Assembly (NCBI GenBank): GCA_002928875.1
Contig: PERO01000020.1
Coordinates: 124,001-188,000, forward strand
Length of the DNA stretch: 64,000 bases
From: Methylobacterium sp.
GTDB lineage: Bacteria; Pseudomonadota; Alphaproteobacteria; Rhizobiales; Beijerinckiaceae
Direction: 5' to 3'
Shown: positions 53,350-63,217 of the stretch, piece by piece
Layout of the letters: each line of letters begins with the position of its first letter
How positions within the stretch are numbered: position 1 is the first letter of the stretch
Program-made: the position numbers and the translations under genes
The notes under the pieces: generated by a model
Told to the model about the DNA's origin: nothing
Database searches by the model: none
The model's input: the letters and a program-made list of their open reading frames with translations, nothing else

Positions 53350-53424
53350 CCGGCCAAAGTGCTGCGCCTTGCCGGGACGGCGGAGGCAGTTCATTGTCCG
53401 GCCGGATGCATGGAGGGGGATCGC

Positions 53425-54399
53425 ATGAATCTCGAAGCGGGAACGATCGTTGCGACGATTTTCGTCGTTTTTGCCATCATCACCATCATGGCGGGCATCC
53501 GGCAGGTGCCGCAGGGCCAGCATTTCACCGTGGAGCGCTTCGGCCGCTACAATCGCACGCTCACGCCCGGCCTCGGGCTCGTCATCCCCTATATCGAGAC
53601 GATCGGCTCCAAGGTGGTGATGATGGAGCAGGTGCTCGATGTGCCGACGCAGGAAGTCATCACCAAGGACAATGCCTCGGCGCGCGCCGATGGCGTGGTG
53701 TTCTACCAGGTGCTCGACGCCTCGCGCGCGACCTACCAGGTGGCCAACCTCCAGAATGCGCTGCTGAACCTCACCATGACGAATATCCGCAACGTCATGG
53801 GCTCGATGGATCTCGACAACCTGCTCTCCAGCCGCGACGACATCAACGGCAAGCTCCTGAACGTGGTCGATGCCGCAGCCTCGCCCTGGGGCCTGAAAGT
53901 GACGCGCATCGAACTGAAGAACATCGAGCCGCCGGCCGATCTCGCCGCCGCCATGGCCCGGCAGATGAAGGCCGAGCGCGATCGCCGTGCCGCCATTCTC
54001 GAGGCCGAGGGCCAGAGGCAGGCGGCCATCCTGAAAGCCGAGGGCGAGAAGCAGGCGCAGATTCTCGCGGCGGAGGGCCGCAAGGAGGCCGCCTTCCGCG
54101 ATGCCGAGGCGCGCGAGCGGCAGGCCGAGGCGGAGGCGACCGCGACGCGCATGGTCTCGGAGGCCATCAGCAATGGTGACCTTTCGGCCGTGAATTATCT
54201 CGTCGCCGAGAAATATATCGGGGCGCTCGGCAAGTTCGCGACCGCCAGCCATCAGAAGGTCGTGATCATCCCGGCCGAAATGAGCGGGCTTGTCGGCACG
54301 CTCGGCGGCATCGCCGAGATTGCCAAATCCGCGCTCGCATCCGACGAGCAACCGGCCGCACCGCGCCGGGGCGTGCCCGATACCGGCTCGCGCAGCTGA
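53425..54399 (+). CDS. SPFH/stomatin-like membrane protein (QmcA type)
   Basis: Membrane-anchored scaffold protein of 324 residues. One N-terminal helix (GTIVATIFVVFAIITIMAGI, about 5-25), the SPFH/band-7 domain (VPQGQHFTVERFGRYNRTLTPGLGLVIPY onwards), a long Ala/Glu/Arg-rich coiled-coil (about 185-265), and a C-terminal segment ending LGGIAEIAKSALA. Proteins of this type form large oligomers and organise membrane microdomains. Start ATG follows GGAGGGGGA. The NfeD gene follows, the usual stomatin operon partner. Confidence 0.9.
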   Translation: MNLEAGTIVATIFVVFAIITIMAGIRQVPQGQHFTVERFGRYNRTLTPGLGLVIPYIETIGSKVVMMEQVLDVPTQEVITKDNASARADGVVFYQVLDASRATYQVANLQNALLNLTMTNIRNVMGSMDLDNLLSSRDDINGKLLNVVDAAASPWGLKVTRIELKNIEPPADLAAAMARQMKAERDRRAAILEAEGQRQAAILKAEGEKQAQILAAEGRKEAAFRDAEARERQAEAEATATRMVSEAISNGDLSAVNYLVAEKYIGALGKFATASHQKVVIIPAEMSGLVGTLGGIAEIAKSALASDEQPAAPRRGVPDTGSRS

Positions 54400-54474
54400 A
54401 CTTTCTGTTCTTTCGCGATTTCTTCACGCGCACCGGTTCCCGCTTCGCCTGAAATCGCTCCTGAGGAGGTCACG

Positions 54475-54918
54475 ATGTCGCTTCTGGGTCTTCCGCCGGT
54501 CTGGGGCTGGCTCGGGCTGGGTCTCGCGCTCATGGCGCTCGAAGTCGTCGTCGCGCCGGGCACCTACCTGCTGTGGATCGGCCTCGCGGCGCTCGCCATG
54601 GCGCTGATCGCCGGCATCGTCACCCTGCCGCTCACGCTGGAACTCGCGCTGTTCGGCGCATTGGCGCTGGGCTCGGCGGTGCTCGGCTGGATGGTCTATG
54701 GCCGGCGCGCGGTGAACGATGCGGCGCAGGACCTGCACGACCTCTCCCGCACCCTGCGCGGGCAGGTCGTGATGCTCGCGACCGCCATCGAGAACGGCAG
54801 CGGGCAGGCGCGGGTAAGCGATACGGTCTGGCGCGTGAACGGGCCCGATCTGCCGGCCGGCACGAAGGTGCGCATCATCTCGGTGGACGGCGCGACGCTC
54901 GTGGTGGAGCCGGCCTGA
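54475..54918 (+). CDS. NfeD family membrane protein
   Basis: Partner of the preceding SPFH protein. The 147 residues have three to four closely packed hydrophobic segments (about 8-70; WLGLGLALMALEVVVAPGTYLLWIGLAALAMALIAG) and a C-terminal OB-fold domain (about 90-147; TLRGQVVMLATAIENGSGQARVSDTVWRVNGPDLPAGTKVRI) that contacts stomatin. The short form lacking a ClpP-class protease domain. TGAGGAGGT precedes the ATG. Convergent with kdsD. Confidence 0.88.
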   Translation: MSLLGLPPVWGWLGLGLALMALEVVVAPGTYLLWIGLAALAMALIAGIVTLPLTLELALFGALALGSAVLGWMVYGRRAVNDAAQDLHDLSRTLRGQVVMLATAIENGSGQARVSDTVWRVNGPDLPAGTKVRIISVDGATLVVEPA

Positions 54919-54921
54919 ATT

Positions 54922-55899
54922 TTACGCCGCGCCGGCGCGCAGCAGATCGAGGTAATGCACGAGACCGAGGCATCGGCGCCCCTCGGCCACCACCAGCACG
55001 GTGATCTTGTGCCGCTCCTGGAATTCCACGGCCTCGCCCAGCAGCAGATCGGGCCGGACGGTTTTCGGATTCCGCGTCATCAAAGCGGAAACCGGTTGCT
55101 GCATCAGGTCGGCGCGATAGTTCCGGCGCAGGTCGCCATCGGTCACGATGCCCGCGAGCAACCCGTCGGCATCGAGCACCAGCGCGCAGCCGAACCCTTT
55201 GCGGCCCATTTCCGCGACCACTTCCTCGATCCGGGCGGCGTCGCCGACGATCGGCAGGCGATCGCCCTGATGCATGATGTCCTCGACGCGACGGAGTTTC
55301 GCCCCGAGCTTGCCGCCGGGGTGGAACATGCGGAAATCCTCGGGCGTGAAGCCGCGCGCTTCGAGCAGGGTCACGGCCAGCGCATCCCCCAGCACCAGCT
55401 GCATCGTGGTGGAGGTCGTCGGCGCGAGGCCGTTCGGGCAGGCCTCCTCGCTGCGCGGCAGCACAAGCGCCACATCGGCGCGGGTCGCGAGCGCACTTTC
55501 CGGCCGCGAGGTGATCGCGACCAGGGCCACGCGATAGCGGCGGGAATATTCGACGATATCGGAGAGTTCCGCCGTCTCCCCGGACCAGGAGAGCGCGAGG
55601 ATTACGTCATCCGAGCGGATCATGCCAAGATCGCCATGGCTAGCCTCGGCGGGGTGCACGAAATAGGCCGGCGTGCCGGTGGAGGCGAGCGTCGCCGCGA
55701 TCTTGCGCCCGACATGGCCGCTCTTGCCCATGCCCGTCACGATCACGCGGCCCTCGGTCGCCCGGATGCGGTCAACCGCCTCGCGGAAGGGGGCGCCGAG
55801 ACCATTCTGGAGTGCCGCCTGCAATTGCGCGAGGCCATTCGCCTCGATGCGCAGGGTGCGCAGGGCGGAATCGATCGTCGCATCCGCGTGTCGCGTCAT
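54922..55899 (-). CDS. kdsD: D-arabinose-5-phosphate isomerase (KpsF/GutQ family)
   Basis: Converts ribulose 5-phosphate to arabinose 5-phosphate, the first committed step to KDO. The 325 residues consist of an SIS domain (GMGKSGHVGRKIAATLASTGTPA near 56-78; SWSGETAEL; EACPNGLAPTTSTTM) and two CBS domains (from about 210; IMHQGDRLPIV, GIVTDGDLRR, MTRNPKTVRPDLLLGEA). The start ATG has GGAGCACGG upstream; an earlier in-frame ATG is less likely. Complements kdsB at 6.6 kb. Confidence 0.94.
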   Translation of the reverse strand: MTRHADATIDSALRTLRIEANGLAQLQAALQNGLGAPFREAVDRIRATEGRVIVTGMGKSGHVGRKIAATLASTGTPAYFVHPAEASHGDLGMIRSDDVILALSWSGETAELSDIVEYSRRYRVALVAITSRPESALATRADVALVLPRSEEACPNGLAPTTSTTMQLVLGDALAVTLLEARGFTPEDFRMFHPGGKLGAKLRRVEDIMHQGDRLPIVGDAARIEEVVAEMGRKGFGCALVLDADGLLAGIVTDGDLRRNYRADLMQQPVSALMTRNPKTVRPDLLLGEAVEFQERHKITVLVVAEGRRCLGLVHYLDLLRAGAA

Positions 55900-56038
55900 G
55901 CCGTGCTCCTGCTCCGTTCCAGACCGGGACAAAACTGCCGGGTTCTAAACCGGGCGTTAACCATCGCCGTTTACCTCTCGTCAACGGGTGGAACCCTGCC
56001 GGTTTCACCTGCGAAACGGGATTTCCGAGGCGAGCCCT

Positions 56039-57697
56039 TTGACGAAGCGCCGCACTGATAGCCGCAGGAACGCCTGTGGGGCAACCTCTGCCCTGCAGCG
56101 CAGCGGGCTGCGCGGCCTCGTGGCGAGCCTTATCCTCGGGTTTCTGGCCCAGCCGGCCCTGGCCCAGTTCCTCGGCGAGGGCGCGCCCGGCACGCCCGGC
56201 GCCATCGAGGGCGAATTGCGCGGCCCCCGCGGGCAGGGGCTGCCTCCGCCGCCGCGCGCCACGCCCATTCCACCCGCGCCCGGAACGTCACGCCAATCCC
56301 TGCAGAAGCGGCCCAACACGGCAATCCGCCGCTCGGCCGGCGACACGTCGCGCCCGAGCGCGGCGAACCCGCTGGCCCCGCCCGCCAATCCGCAGCCGCG
56401 CGGCCTCGTTTCCACATCGCAGCGGCCGGGCGATCTCACGGGCACCCGCTTCAGGGATGCCGCGCCGGCCGGCATTCCGCCCGTATCGAGCAGCGTCGCC
56501 GAGCCGGCGCCCGGCCTGCCGGGGGTGACGCCGCGCCAGCCGCGCCGCCTGCCGCTGGAACAGGACCCCTATGCGCCGCTCGGCATCCGTTCCGGCGGGA
56601 TGGTGTTCCGCCCGGCGCTGGAGGTCTCCGGCGGCTACGACACGAACCCCACCCGCACCGCGACGAACCGCGGCGGTTCCGCCCTTTACCGCGTCGAGAC
56701 CGAATTGCGCGCGACCTCGGACTGGTCGCAGCATCAGCTCGATGTCGATCTGCGGGGCAGCTTCACCGGCTACACCTCGGTCCGCGACACGAATCGCCCC
56801 GAGGGCGACGCCCGCGCAGCCCTCCGGCTCGATGTCTCGCGCGACTTGACCCTCGACGGCGAGATCCGCTCGCGCATCGATACGGAAAACGCCAGCAACG
56901 TGAACCTTCCGGCCGGCACGACCGGGCGCAGCCCCTTCTACACCAACACGGCGAGCCTCGGCGGCACCCAGCGCTTCGGCCGGCTGAGCCTCGGCCTGCG
57001 TGGGAATGTGGAACGCACCGATTACTCGGACCTCGAATTCGGCGGCGTGACCACCAGCCAGGCTGCCCGCAACCTCACCGGTTACGGCCTGCGCCTGCGG
57101 GCCGGCTACGAGATTTCGCCGTCCGTCACCCCCTTCGTGGAAGTCGGCGCGGACAAGCGCACCTACGACGAAACACGCGATGCCTCCGGCTTCGAACGCT
57201 CGTCGGTCGGTGGAACCGTGCGCGTCGGCTCGACCTTCGAACTCGCGCGCACGCTGATCGGCGAGGCGGCCGTGGGCTACACCTACCGCAATTACGACGA
57301 TTCCCGGCTGTCGCGGCTCGGCTCGCCCACCGGCGATGCCACGCTCACCTGGTCGATCTCGCCGCTGACGACTTTGGCCCTGCGCGCCCAGACCGAGATC
57401 GTCGAGACGACGCTTGCCTCGTCCTCCGGCGCCATCGCCTATCGCGGCACCGCGACGCTGACGCATGCCTTCCTGCGCCATTTCACCGCGACGACGACCT
57501 TCCAGATCGCGGAAACCGATTACCAGCGCGTCAATCGCCGCGAATTGCAGCTGATCGGCGGCCTGCGGCTGGAATACAAGCTCAACCGGATGGTGGCCTT
57601 CCGCGGGTCCTATGCCTTCGAGGCTTACCGTCTTAATGCCCCAAACTCGAATTATCAGGCGCATAGCTTTCTTCTGGGCATGCGATTCACCCCCTGA
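56039..57697 (+). CDS. Outer-membrane beta-barrel protein with Pro-rich N-terminal region
   Basis: Predicted 552-residue exported protein. After a signal peptide (SGLRGLVASLILGFLAQPALAQ) comes a low-complexity Pro/Ala/Arg-rich stretch of about 130 residues, then a barrel domain of alternating amphipathic strands (GMVFRPALEVSGGYDTNPTR, YRVETELRATSDWSQHQLDVDLRGSFTGY) ending LLGMRFTP, with the C-terminal Phe-x-Pro typical of BAM substrates. It resembles the outer membrane beta-barrel group of COG5338. The start is uncertain: TTG is chosen, a GTG 17 codons upstream is possible; no ATG precedes the signal peptide. Confidence 0.78.
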   Translation: MTKRRTDSRRNACGATSALQRSGLRGLVASLILGFLAQPALAQFLGEGAPGTPGAIEGELRGPRGQGLPPPPRATPIPPAPGTSRQSLQKRPNTAIRRSAGDTSRPSAANPLAPPANPQPRGLVSTSQRPGDLTGTRFRDAAPAGIPPVSSSVAEPAPGLPGVTPRQPRRLPLEQDPYAPLGIRSGGMVFRPALEVSGGYDTNPTRTATNRGGSALYRVETELRATSDWSQHQLDVDLRGSFTGYTSVRDTNRPEGDARAALRLDVSRDLTLDGEIRSRIDTENASNVNLPAGTTGRSPFYTNTASLGGTQRFGRLSLGLRGNVERTDYSDLEFGGVTTSQAARNLTGYGLRLRAGYEISPSVTPFVEVGADKRTYDETRDASGFERSSVGGTVRVGSTFELARTLIGEAAVGYTYRNYDDSRLSRLGSPTGDATLTWSISPLTTLALRAQTEIVETTLASSSGAIAYRGTATLTHAFLRHFTATTTFQIAETDYQRVNRRELQLIGGLRLEYKLNRMVAFRGSYAFEAYRLNAPNSNYQAHSFLLGMRFTP

Positions 57698-57721
57698 GCG
57701 AGACGAAGGAGTTTCGAACCC

Positions 57722-58966
57722 ATGCGCCGGATTGGCATGCCCCGCCTGATGATGGCCGCGAGCGTCGCGCTGGCGATTCCGGCTTCGGCCATGGAGCAGA
57801 ACCCGCGCCCCGCGCGGCACGCGGCAGCGCCCGCGCCGGCACAGGCGGCGGGCCCGAATGTGCAGGCCTTTCTCGCAAGCCTGTGGAACGATGCGCGCCA
57901 GCGCGGCATCAGCCGTGAAACCTTCAATGCAGCCCTGGGCAATTTCACGCCCGACCCGGCGATCATCGCGCTCACGAAGAAGCAGAGCGAATTCGTCCGG
58001 CCGATCTGGTCGTATCTCGACGGCGCGATCTCGGAGCAGCGCCTCGCACGCGGGCGGGCCGCCGCCGAGCGCCATGCGGACGAGCTCGCGGCCATCGAAC
58101 GGAAATATGGCGTCGACCGCCGCATCGTGCTCGGCATCTGGGGCATGGAGACGAATTTCGGTTCCTTCACCGGCGAGAAGGATGTCTTCCGCTCGCTCGC
58201 GACGCTGGCGCTTCATCGCTACCGCGACGACTTCTTCCGCGACGAACTGCTCGTCGCGCTGAAGATCCTGAACGATGGCTTTGCCGATCGCGCGGCCATG
58301 CGCGGCTCCTGGGCCGGCGCCATGGGACAGACGCAGTTCATGCCGTCGAGCTTCATGAAATATGCCGTCGACCATGATGGCGACGGCGTGCGCGACCTCT
58401 GGGCGAATATCCCCGATGCGCTGGCCTCCACCGCGAATTACCTCGCGAGCTTCGGCTGGCAGCCGGGCGTGCCCTGGGGCGTGGAAGTGAATGTTCCGCC
58501 GAGCTTCAACCTCGCTTCGGTCGAGGGCATGCAGGAATTCTCGAGCTGGAGTGCCGCCGGTCTCACCCGCGTGAGCGGCGCGGCCCTGCCCCGCAACGGC
58601 AAGGCCATGCTGTGGTATCCGGCCGGCATTCGCGGGCCGGCCTTCCTCGTCACCGAGAATTACCGGGTCATCAAGCGCTACAATTCCTCCGATGCCTATG
58701 CGCTGGCGGTGGCGCATCTGGGCGATCGGCTGGCGGGCGGAAGCGGCTTCCGCAGCGCCTGGCCGCGCGACGACAAGCGCCTGTCCCCCGCCGAGGTGAA
58801 GGAACTGCAGCGCCGGCTCATCGCGCTGGGCCACCCGCTCGGCAAGGTCGACGGGCGCATCGGCGAGATCAGCCGGGAGGCGATCCGTCGCCAGCAGATC
58901 CGGCATGGCCTGCCCGCCGACGGCTACCCCACGCTTGCCCTGCTCCAGAAGCTGAGGCAGAAGTAA
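57722..58966 (+). CDS. Lytic murein transglycosylase (MltB type, SLT_2 + peptidoglycan-binding domain)
   Basis: Cleaves peptidoglycan glycan strands in the periplasm, yielding 1,6-anhydromuramic ends. The 414 residues have a signal peptide (to about residue 23), catalytic domain with Glu143 in GIWGMETNFGSFTG, AGAMGQTQFMPSSFMKYAVDHDGDG and YLASFGWQPGVPWG, and a C-terminal PG_binding_1 domain (about 350-412; LSPAEVKELQRRLIALGHPLGKVDGRIG). No lipobox, so soluble. The outer-membrane barrel and SGNH genes flank it on the same strand. Confidence 0.92.
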   Translation: MRRIGMPRLMMAASVALAIPASAMEQNPRPARHAAAPAPAQAAGPNVQAFLASLWNDARQRGISRETFNAALGNFTPDPAIIALTKKQSEFVRPIWSYLDGAISEQRLARGRAAAERHADELAAIERKYGVDRRIVLGIWGMETNFGSFTGEKDVFRSLATLALHRYRDDFFRDELLVALKILNDGFADRAAMRGSWAGAMGQTQFMPSSFMKYAVDHDGDGVRDLWANIPDALASTANYLASFGWQPGVPWGVEVNVPPSFNLASVEGMQEFSSWSAAGLTRVSGAALPRNGKAMLWYPAGIRGPAFLVTENYRVIKRYNSSDAYALAVAHLGDRLAGGSGFRSAWPRDDKRLSPAEVKELQRRLIALGHPLGKVDGRIGEISREAIRRQQIRHGLPADGYPTLALLQKLRQK

Positions 58967-59012
58967 CGGGCCTCGACATGCGCGCCAGCCCGCGCGCAAC
59001 CGGGAGGGGCCC

Positions 59013-60236
59013 ATGCAGCAGCGCCTTCCCAAAGCCGTTTCCCGCGCATGCCTCGCCATCGCCGGCGCGATTGCCGTTATGGTCGCAGGGGCGTTCCTGC
59101 CCGTCCCCGGTCCGCGCCTCGCCCTCGCCGAGGAATCCGTGATGAACTGGCGGGGAACCCTGCCGCAGGCGCGGCCGCGCGCCGAAGCGCCGGCCTATCG
59201 CGCGCGCCGGCGCATCGAGATCGCACCGCGCTATCCCGACGATTCCACCCTCGGCCTGCATATGCCGGCGCTGAAGGTCGATGTGCCGATCCTCGCGGAT
59301 GCCCATGCGCCGCTTGTGGCGATTATCGGGGATTCGCTGGCCGATGCGCTGAATTTCGGCTTCGAGGGCGATCCCGGCCTGCGCGGCAGCTACCGCCTCG
59401 TGCACCGGACGAGCAGCGCCTCCGGGCTCGTGCGCGCGGATTACTTTTCCTGGCCGCAGACTTTGGCGACGCTTCTGGCCGAGAACCGTGATCTCGCCGT
59501 GCTGGTCATCATGATCGGCCTCAATGACCGGCAACCGATCCGCGTGGGCGACCAGACGCTCGAACCGCTGAGCGAGGGCTGGCGCGAGGATTATCGCAAC
59601 CGCGTCGATGCGTTGCTGACACTCGCCCGCGACGCGAAGGTGCCCGTCATCTGGGTTGGCCTGCCGCTGATGCGCTCGCCGCGCCTGTCGGACGACCTGA
59701 AGGCGCTCAACACGTTGATCCGCGAGCGCGTCGCCATTTTTGGCCAGACCTTCGTCGAAACGGTGGATGCCTTCGCCGATGCCTCGGGCGGGTTTTCCGC
59801 CAATGGCCCGGATGTGATGGGCGATACCGTGCGGCTGCGCGGTTCGGATGGCATTCACTTCACACCGGCCGGGCAGCGCAAGCTGGCCTTTTTCACGGAT
59901 CGGGCCGTGAGCCGCATCCTCTCCGACAGGCCGGCACCCGCGCTTGCGGATCTTCCGGCTCCGTCACCGGTCGTTGCACCCGGAGGGTTGTCACCGCAGG
60001 TGCGCCTGCCGGCAACGCTCGCGCCGAACTGGAATGCGACGCCGGGCGGAATCGTGATCGCGCCGTCTCGCCCGCCGATCGGCGAAACGCGGCCGATTTC
60101 GCCAGCCCGGCAGGCGAACTCGCTGCTGGATCGCACCAACCCGACCTACGGCGACACCCTGAACCGCAACCTCTTCGACCGGGGCCTCGCACCGGCCGCG
60201 CGGCCGGGCCGCAGCGACGATCACGGCTGGCGCTGA
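59013..60236 (+). CDS. Exported SGNH hydrolase family protein (DUF459)
   Basis: Predicted periplasmic 407-residue protein. N-terminal signal or anchor (ACLAIAGAIAVMVAGAFLP, about 12-30), SGNH core with nucleophile Ser108 in IIGDSLADAL, Gly block near NFGFEGDPG, Asn in IGLNDRQP and Asp/His in GSDGIHFTPAG near 275. A Pro-rich C-terminal region follows. DUF459 proteins are common in Rhizobiales envelope clusters and may remove acyl groups from surface polymers; no substrate is known to me. Co-directional with the transglycosylase after 46 bp. Confidence 0.85.
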   Translation: MQQRLPKAVSRACLAIAGAIAVMVAGAFLPVPGPRLALAEESVMNWRGTLPQARPRAEAPAYRARRRIEIAPRYPDDSTLGLHMPALKVDVPILADAHAPLVAIIGDSLADALNFGFEGDPGLRGSYRLVHRTSSASGLVRADYFSWPQTLATLLAENRDLAVLVIMIGLNDRQPIRVGDQTLEPLSEGWREDYRNRVDALLTLARDAKVPVIWVGLPLMRSPRLSDDLKALNTLIRERVAIFGQTFVETVDAFADASGGFSANGPDVMGDTVRLRGSDGIHFTPAGQRKLAFFTDRAVSRILSDRPAPALADLPAPSPVVAPGGLSPQVRLPATLAPNWNATPGGIVIAPSRPPIGETRPISPARQANSLLDRTNPTYGDTLNRNLFDRGLAPAARPGRSDDHGWR

Positions 60237-60294
60237 GCGGTTCTGGCCTGTCGCGTCGTTGGCACGCGCACCGGAATCCGCTTCGTCGAGTCCC

Positions 60295-61323
60295 TTACTG
60301 CACGCCGCCATCCTGCAGGTGGCAGGCGACCATGCGCCCCCCGTAGAGCAGGGTCTCACGCGGTTTCTCGCGGCTGCAGCGCGGCCCGGCCATCGGGCAG
60401 CGCGGGTGGAAATGGCAGCCCGGCGGCGGATGGATGGGCGAGGGAATTTCGCCCTTGATGGAGGCGAAGGAGCGCTTCTTCGCCTCGAGCCTCGGCACGT
60501 TGTCGAGCAGCGCGCGCGTATAGGGGTGGACCGGATCGGCGAAGATGGCCGCCGTGGGGCCGCTCTCGATCACGCGGCCGAGATACATGATGAGGATGCG
60601 ATCGGAAATGTGCCGCACCACGCCGAGATCGTGGCTGATGAAGAGATAGGCGAGCCCCAGATCCTGCCGCAGGTCCATGAACAGGTTCAGCACCTGCGCC
60701 TGGATCGAGACATCGAGTGCCGCGACGGATTCATCGCAGATCAGCAGCTTCGGCTTCACCGCCAGCGCCCGGGCGATGCCGATGCGCGCGCGCTGCCCGC
60801 CCGAGAACTGGTGCGGATAGCGGCGCATGTAATCGGGATCGAGCCCGACACGCCGGAACAGTTCCGCCACGTAATCCTTCTGGCTCGCGCCCGCCATCAT
60901 GCCGTGGACGCGCGGCGCCTCCCCGACGATGTCGCCGGCGCGGATGCGCGGATTGAGCGATGACATCGGGTCCTGGAAGATCATCTGCGCGCCGAGCACG
61001 AAATCGTGCCGCTCGGCGCCATCCTGCGTGGTGACATCCTGCCCTTTCCAGAACACGCGCCCGTCGCTGGGGTCATGGATGCCGGCCACCACGCGTCCCA
61101 GGGTGGATTTGCCGCAGCCGGATTCGCCCACGAGCGCCACCACCTCGCCGTCGCGGATCGTCAGATCCACCTGATCGACCGCGTGGACGGTGATTTCCTG
61201 GTTCTTCGCGCCGAAGCGGTTCGCGAGTTTCGCCGCGAAATCCAGCGACTTGGTGAAGCGTTTCGAGACCTTCTCGACCCTTACAAGCTCGAGATTGGCC
61301 GATTTCAAGGCCGCGCTGTTCAT
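60295..61323 (-). CDS. Oligopeptide/dipeptide ABC transporter ATP-binding protein (DppF/OppF type)
   Basis: Second ATPase of the rightmost importer, 342 residues. Walker [13 protein letters not shown] near 73, an insert [15 protein letters not shown] before the Q-loop, signature [15 protein letters not shown], Walker [13 protein letters not shown], and the C-terminal oligo_HPY cysteines ([19 protein letters not shown]) that bind an iron-sulphur cluster in some DppF proteins. The ATG overlaps the upstream ATPase stop (ATGA). Confidence 0.9.
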   Translation of the reverse strand: MNSAALKSANLELVRVEKVSKRFTKSLDFAAKLANRFGAKNQEITVHAVDQVDLTIRDGEVVALVGESGCGKSTLGRVVAGIHDPSDGRVFWKGQDVTTQDGAERHDFVLGAQMIFQDPMSSLNPRIRAGDIVGEAPRVHGMMAGASQKDYVAELFRRVGLDPDYMRRYPHQFSGGQRARIGIARALAVKPKLLICDESVAALDVSIQAQVLNLFMDLRQDLGLAYLFISHDLGVVRHISDRILIMYLGRVIESGPTAAIFADPVHPYTRALLDNVPRLEAKKRSFASIKGEIPSPIHPPPGCHFHPRCPMAGPRCSREKPRETLLYGGRMVACHLQDGGVQ

Positions 61324-62303
61324 GAGGCCCTCTGAAGCGACAGGGGATGATGGCAGGCGACGCGCGCGCCGGAACGATCCGGGTGAATCACGGGCCGCTC
61401 TTGCCGGCAACGATCGGTGGAGAAACCGCAGCGCGGCTCGAAGGCACAGCCCGAAGGCAGGCGCCCCAGCGACGGCGTGGAGCCGGGGATCTGGCGAAGG
61501 CGCTGCCCCATCGGGTTGGCGCTCGGCACGGAGCCGATGAGGCCGCTGGTATAGGGGTGCTGCGGGTTCTCGAGCACGCGCTCGACCGGGCCCTCCTCGA
61601 CGATGCGGCCCGCATACATCACGGCGATCCGGTCTGCGAGGCCGGCCACGACCGCGAGGTCATGCGTGATCCACACCATGGCCGTGCCGGTCTCGGCGCA
61701 GAGCTTCTGCACCTCGGCGAGGATCTGGCTCTGGATCGTCACGTCAAGCGCGGTTGTGGGTTCGTCCGCGATGATCAGCTTCGGCCGGTGCAGCAACGCG
61801 ATGGCGATCGCCACGCGCTGGCGCATGCCGCCCGAGAACTGATGCGGATAGGCGACGAGCCGCTCCTCCGGCGAGGGAATGCCGACGAGCCCGAGCGCTT
61901 CCACGGCGCGGGTTCGCGCCGCGTCATGGCTCACATTGTCATGCGCCAGCACTGCCTCGATCATCTGGGTGTCGATGCGCAGGACCGGGTTGAGCGTCAT
62001 CATCGGGTCCTGGAAGATCATCGCGAGATCCTTGCCGCGCACGCGGCGCATGGCCTCGTCGTCGCGCGCGACGATCTCCTCGCCATCGAGCCGGATGGAG
62101 CCGGAGACGATTCGTCCGGGCGGGTCGATCAAGCCCATGATCGAGAAACCGGTGACCGATTTGCCCGAACCGCTCTCGCCCACGATGCCCAGCACCTCGC
62201 CGGCAGCAACCGAGAACGACACACCATCCACCGCCTTCACCACGCCCTCGCGGGTGAAGAAATGGGTTGCGAGGTTTTCAACCTCGAGTACGGGCCGGGT
62301 CAT
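61320..62303 (-). CDS. Oligopeptide/dipeptide ABC transporter ATP-binding protein (DppD/OppD type)
   Basis: First ATPase, 327 residues. Walker [12 protein letters not shown] near 39, signature FSGGMRQRVAIAIAL, Walker [13 protein letters not shown], and the oligo_HPY tail with CAFEPRCGFSTDRC. Overlaps the neighbouring genes on both sides by four bases, indicating one tightly coupled operon. Confidence 0.9.
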   Translation of the reverse strand: MTRPVLEVENLATHFFTREGVVKAVDGVSFSVAAGEVLGIVGESGSGKSVTGFSIMGLIDPPGRIVSGSIRLDGEEIVARDDEAMRRVRGKDLAMIFQDPMMTLNPVLRIDTQMIEAVLAHDNVSHDAARTRAVEALGLVGIPSPEERLVAYPHQFSGGMRQRVAIAIALLHRPKLIIADEPTTALDVTIQSQILAEVQKLCAETGTAMVWITHDLAVVAGLADRIAVMYAGRIVEEGPVERVLENPQHPYTSGLIGSVPSANPMGQRLRQIPGSTPSLGRLPSGCAFEPRCGFSTDRCRQERPVIHPDRSGARVACHHPLSLQRAS

Positions 62304-63217
62304 TTCTCGAGCCTCGGATTGAGCACGTCGCGCAGGCGGTCACCCACGAGGTTGATGCCAACGATGGTCAGCAGCAGCGCGACGCCGGGGAAGAAGCTGA
62401 TCCAGTACTTGCCCGAGAGCATGTACTGGAAGCCGTTGGAAATCAGCACGCCGAGCGACGGCTCGGTCTGCGGCAGGCCGACGCCCAGGAAGGAGAGCGT
62501 CGCCTCGAGGCTGATCGCATGCGCGGTCTGCACGGTGGCGATCACGATCACCGGGGCGAGGCAGTTCGGCAGGATGTGGCGCAGCATGGTGCGGGTATGC
62601 GAGAGCCCCAGCGAGCGCGCGGCCTCCACATATTCCTTCCGCCGTTCCACCAGTGCCGAGCCGCGCACGGTTCGGGCGTAATAGGCCCATTGCACCACCA
62701 CGAGCGCGAGGATGATCTTGTCCACGCCCTTGCCGAGCAAAGCCACGAGAATGAGCGCAACCAGCACCGAGGGCAGCGAGAGCTGCAGATCGACGATGCG
62801 CATGATGACATTCTCGATCCGCCCGCCGAAATAGGCGGCGACGAGGCCGATCACGAGGCCGAGGCAGGCCGCGATCAGCCCGGAAACGAGGCCGACCATC
62901 AGCGAGATCCGCAGGCCATAGAGAATGCCGGACCAGAGGTCGCGACCCACGCCGTCCGAACCGAGCCACATCGTGAAGCCGTCGAGCGCCTGCGCACCGG
63001 GCGGCTGGCGGCTGTCCATGATGTCGACGCGGCCGAGATCGTAAGGGTTCTGCGGCGCGATCAGCGGGGCCAGCACGGCCAGCAGCACGATCACGCTGAT
63101 GAGCGCGAGGCCGAACACCGCCACGCGATCTTCGAGGAAACGCTCGACGAAGCGGGCGAATTCGCCCTTCGCCTTTTGCGGCGCTTCGGCCTTTTTGGTC
63201 AGGGTGAGGTCGCTCAT
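62300..63217 (-). CDS. Peptide/nickel-type ABC transporter permease (DppC/OppC type)
   Basis: Inner-membrane permease of 305 residues with six helices. N-terminal cytoplasmic segment rich in Lys, first helix VFGLALISVIVLLAVLAPLIAP, WLGSDGVGRDLWSGILYGLRISL (typical DppC motif), and the EAA loop EAARSLGLSHTRTMLRHILPN. The stop overlaps the DppD-type ATPase start. Substrate class cannot be told without the binding protein, which lies outside the window. Confidence 0.9.
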   Translation of the reverse strand: MSDLTLTKKAEAPQKAKGEFARFVERFLEDRVAVFGLALISVIVLLAVLAPLIAPQNPYDLGRVDIMDSRQPPGAQALDGFTMWLGSDGVGRDLWSGILYGLRISLMVGLVSGLIAACLGLVIGLVAAYFGGRIENVIMRIVDLQLSLPSVLVALILVALLGKGVDKIILALVVVQWAYYARTVRGSALVERRKEYVEAARSLGLSHTRTMLRHILPNCLAPVIVIATVQTAHAISLEATLSFLGVGLPQTEPSLGVLISNGFQYMLSGKYWISFFPGVALLLTIVGINLVGDRLRDVLNPRLEK

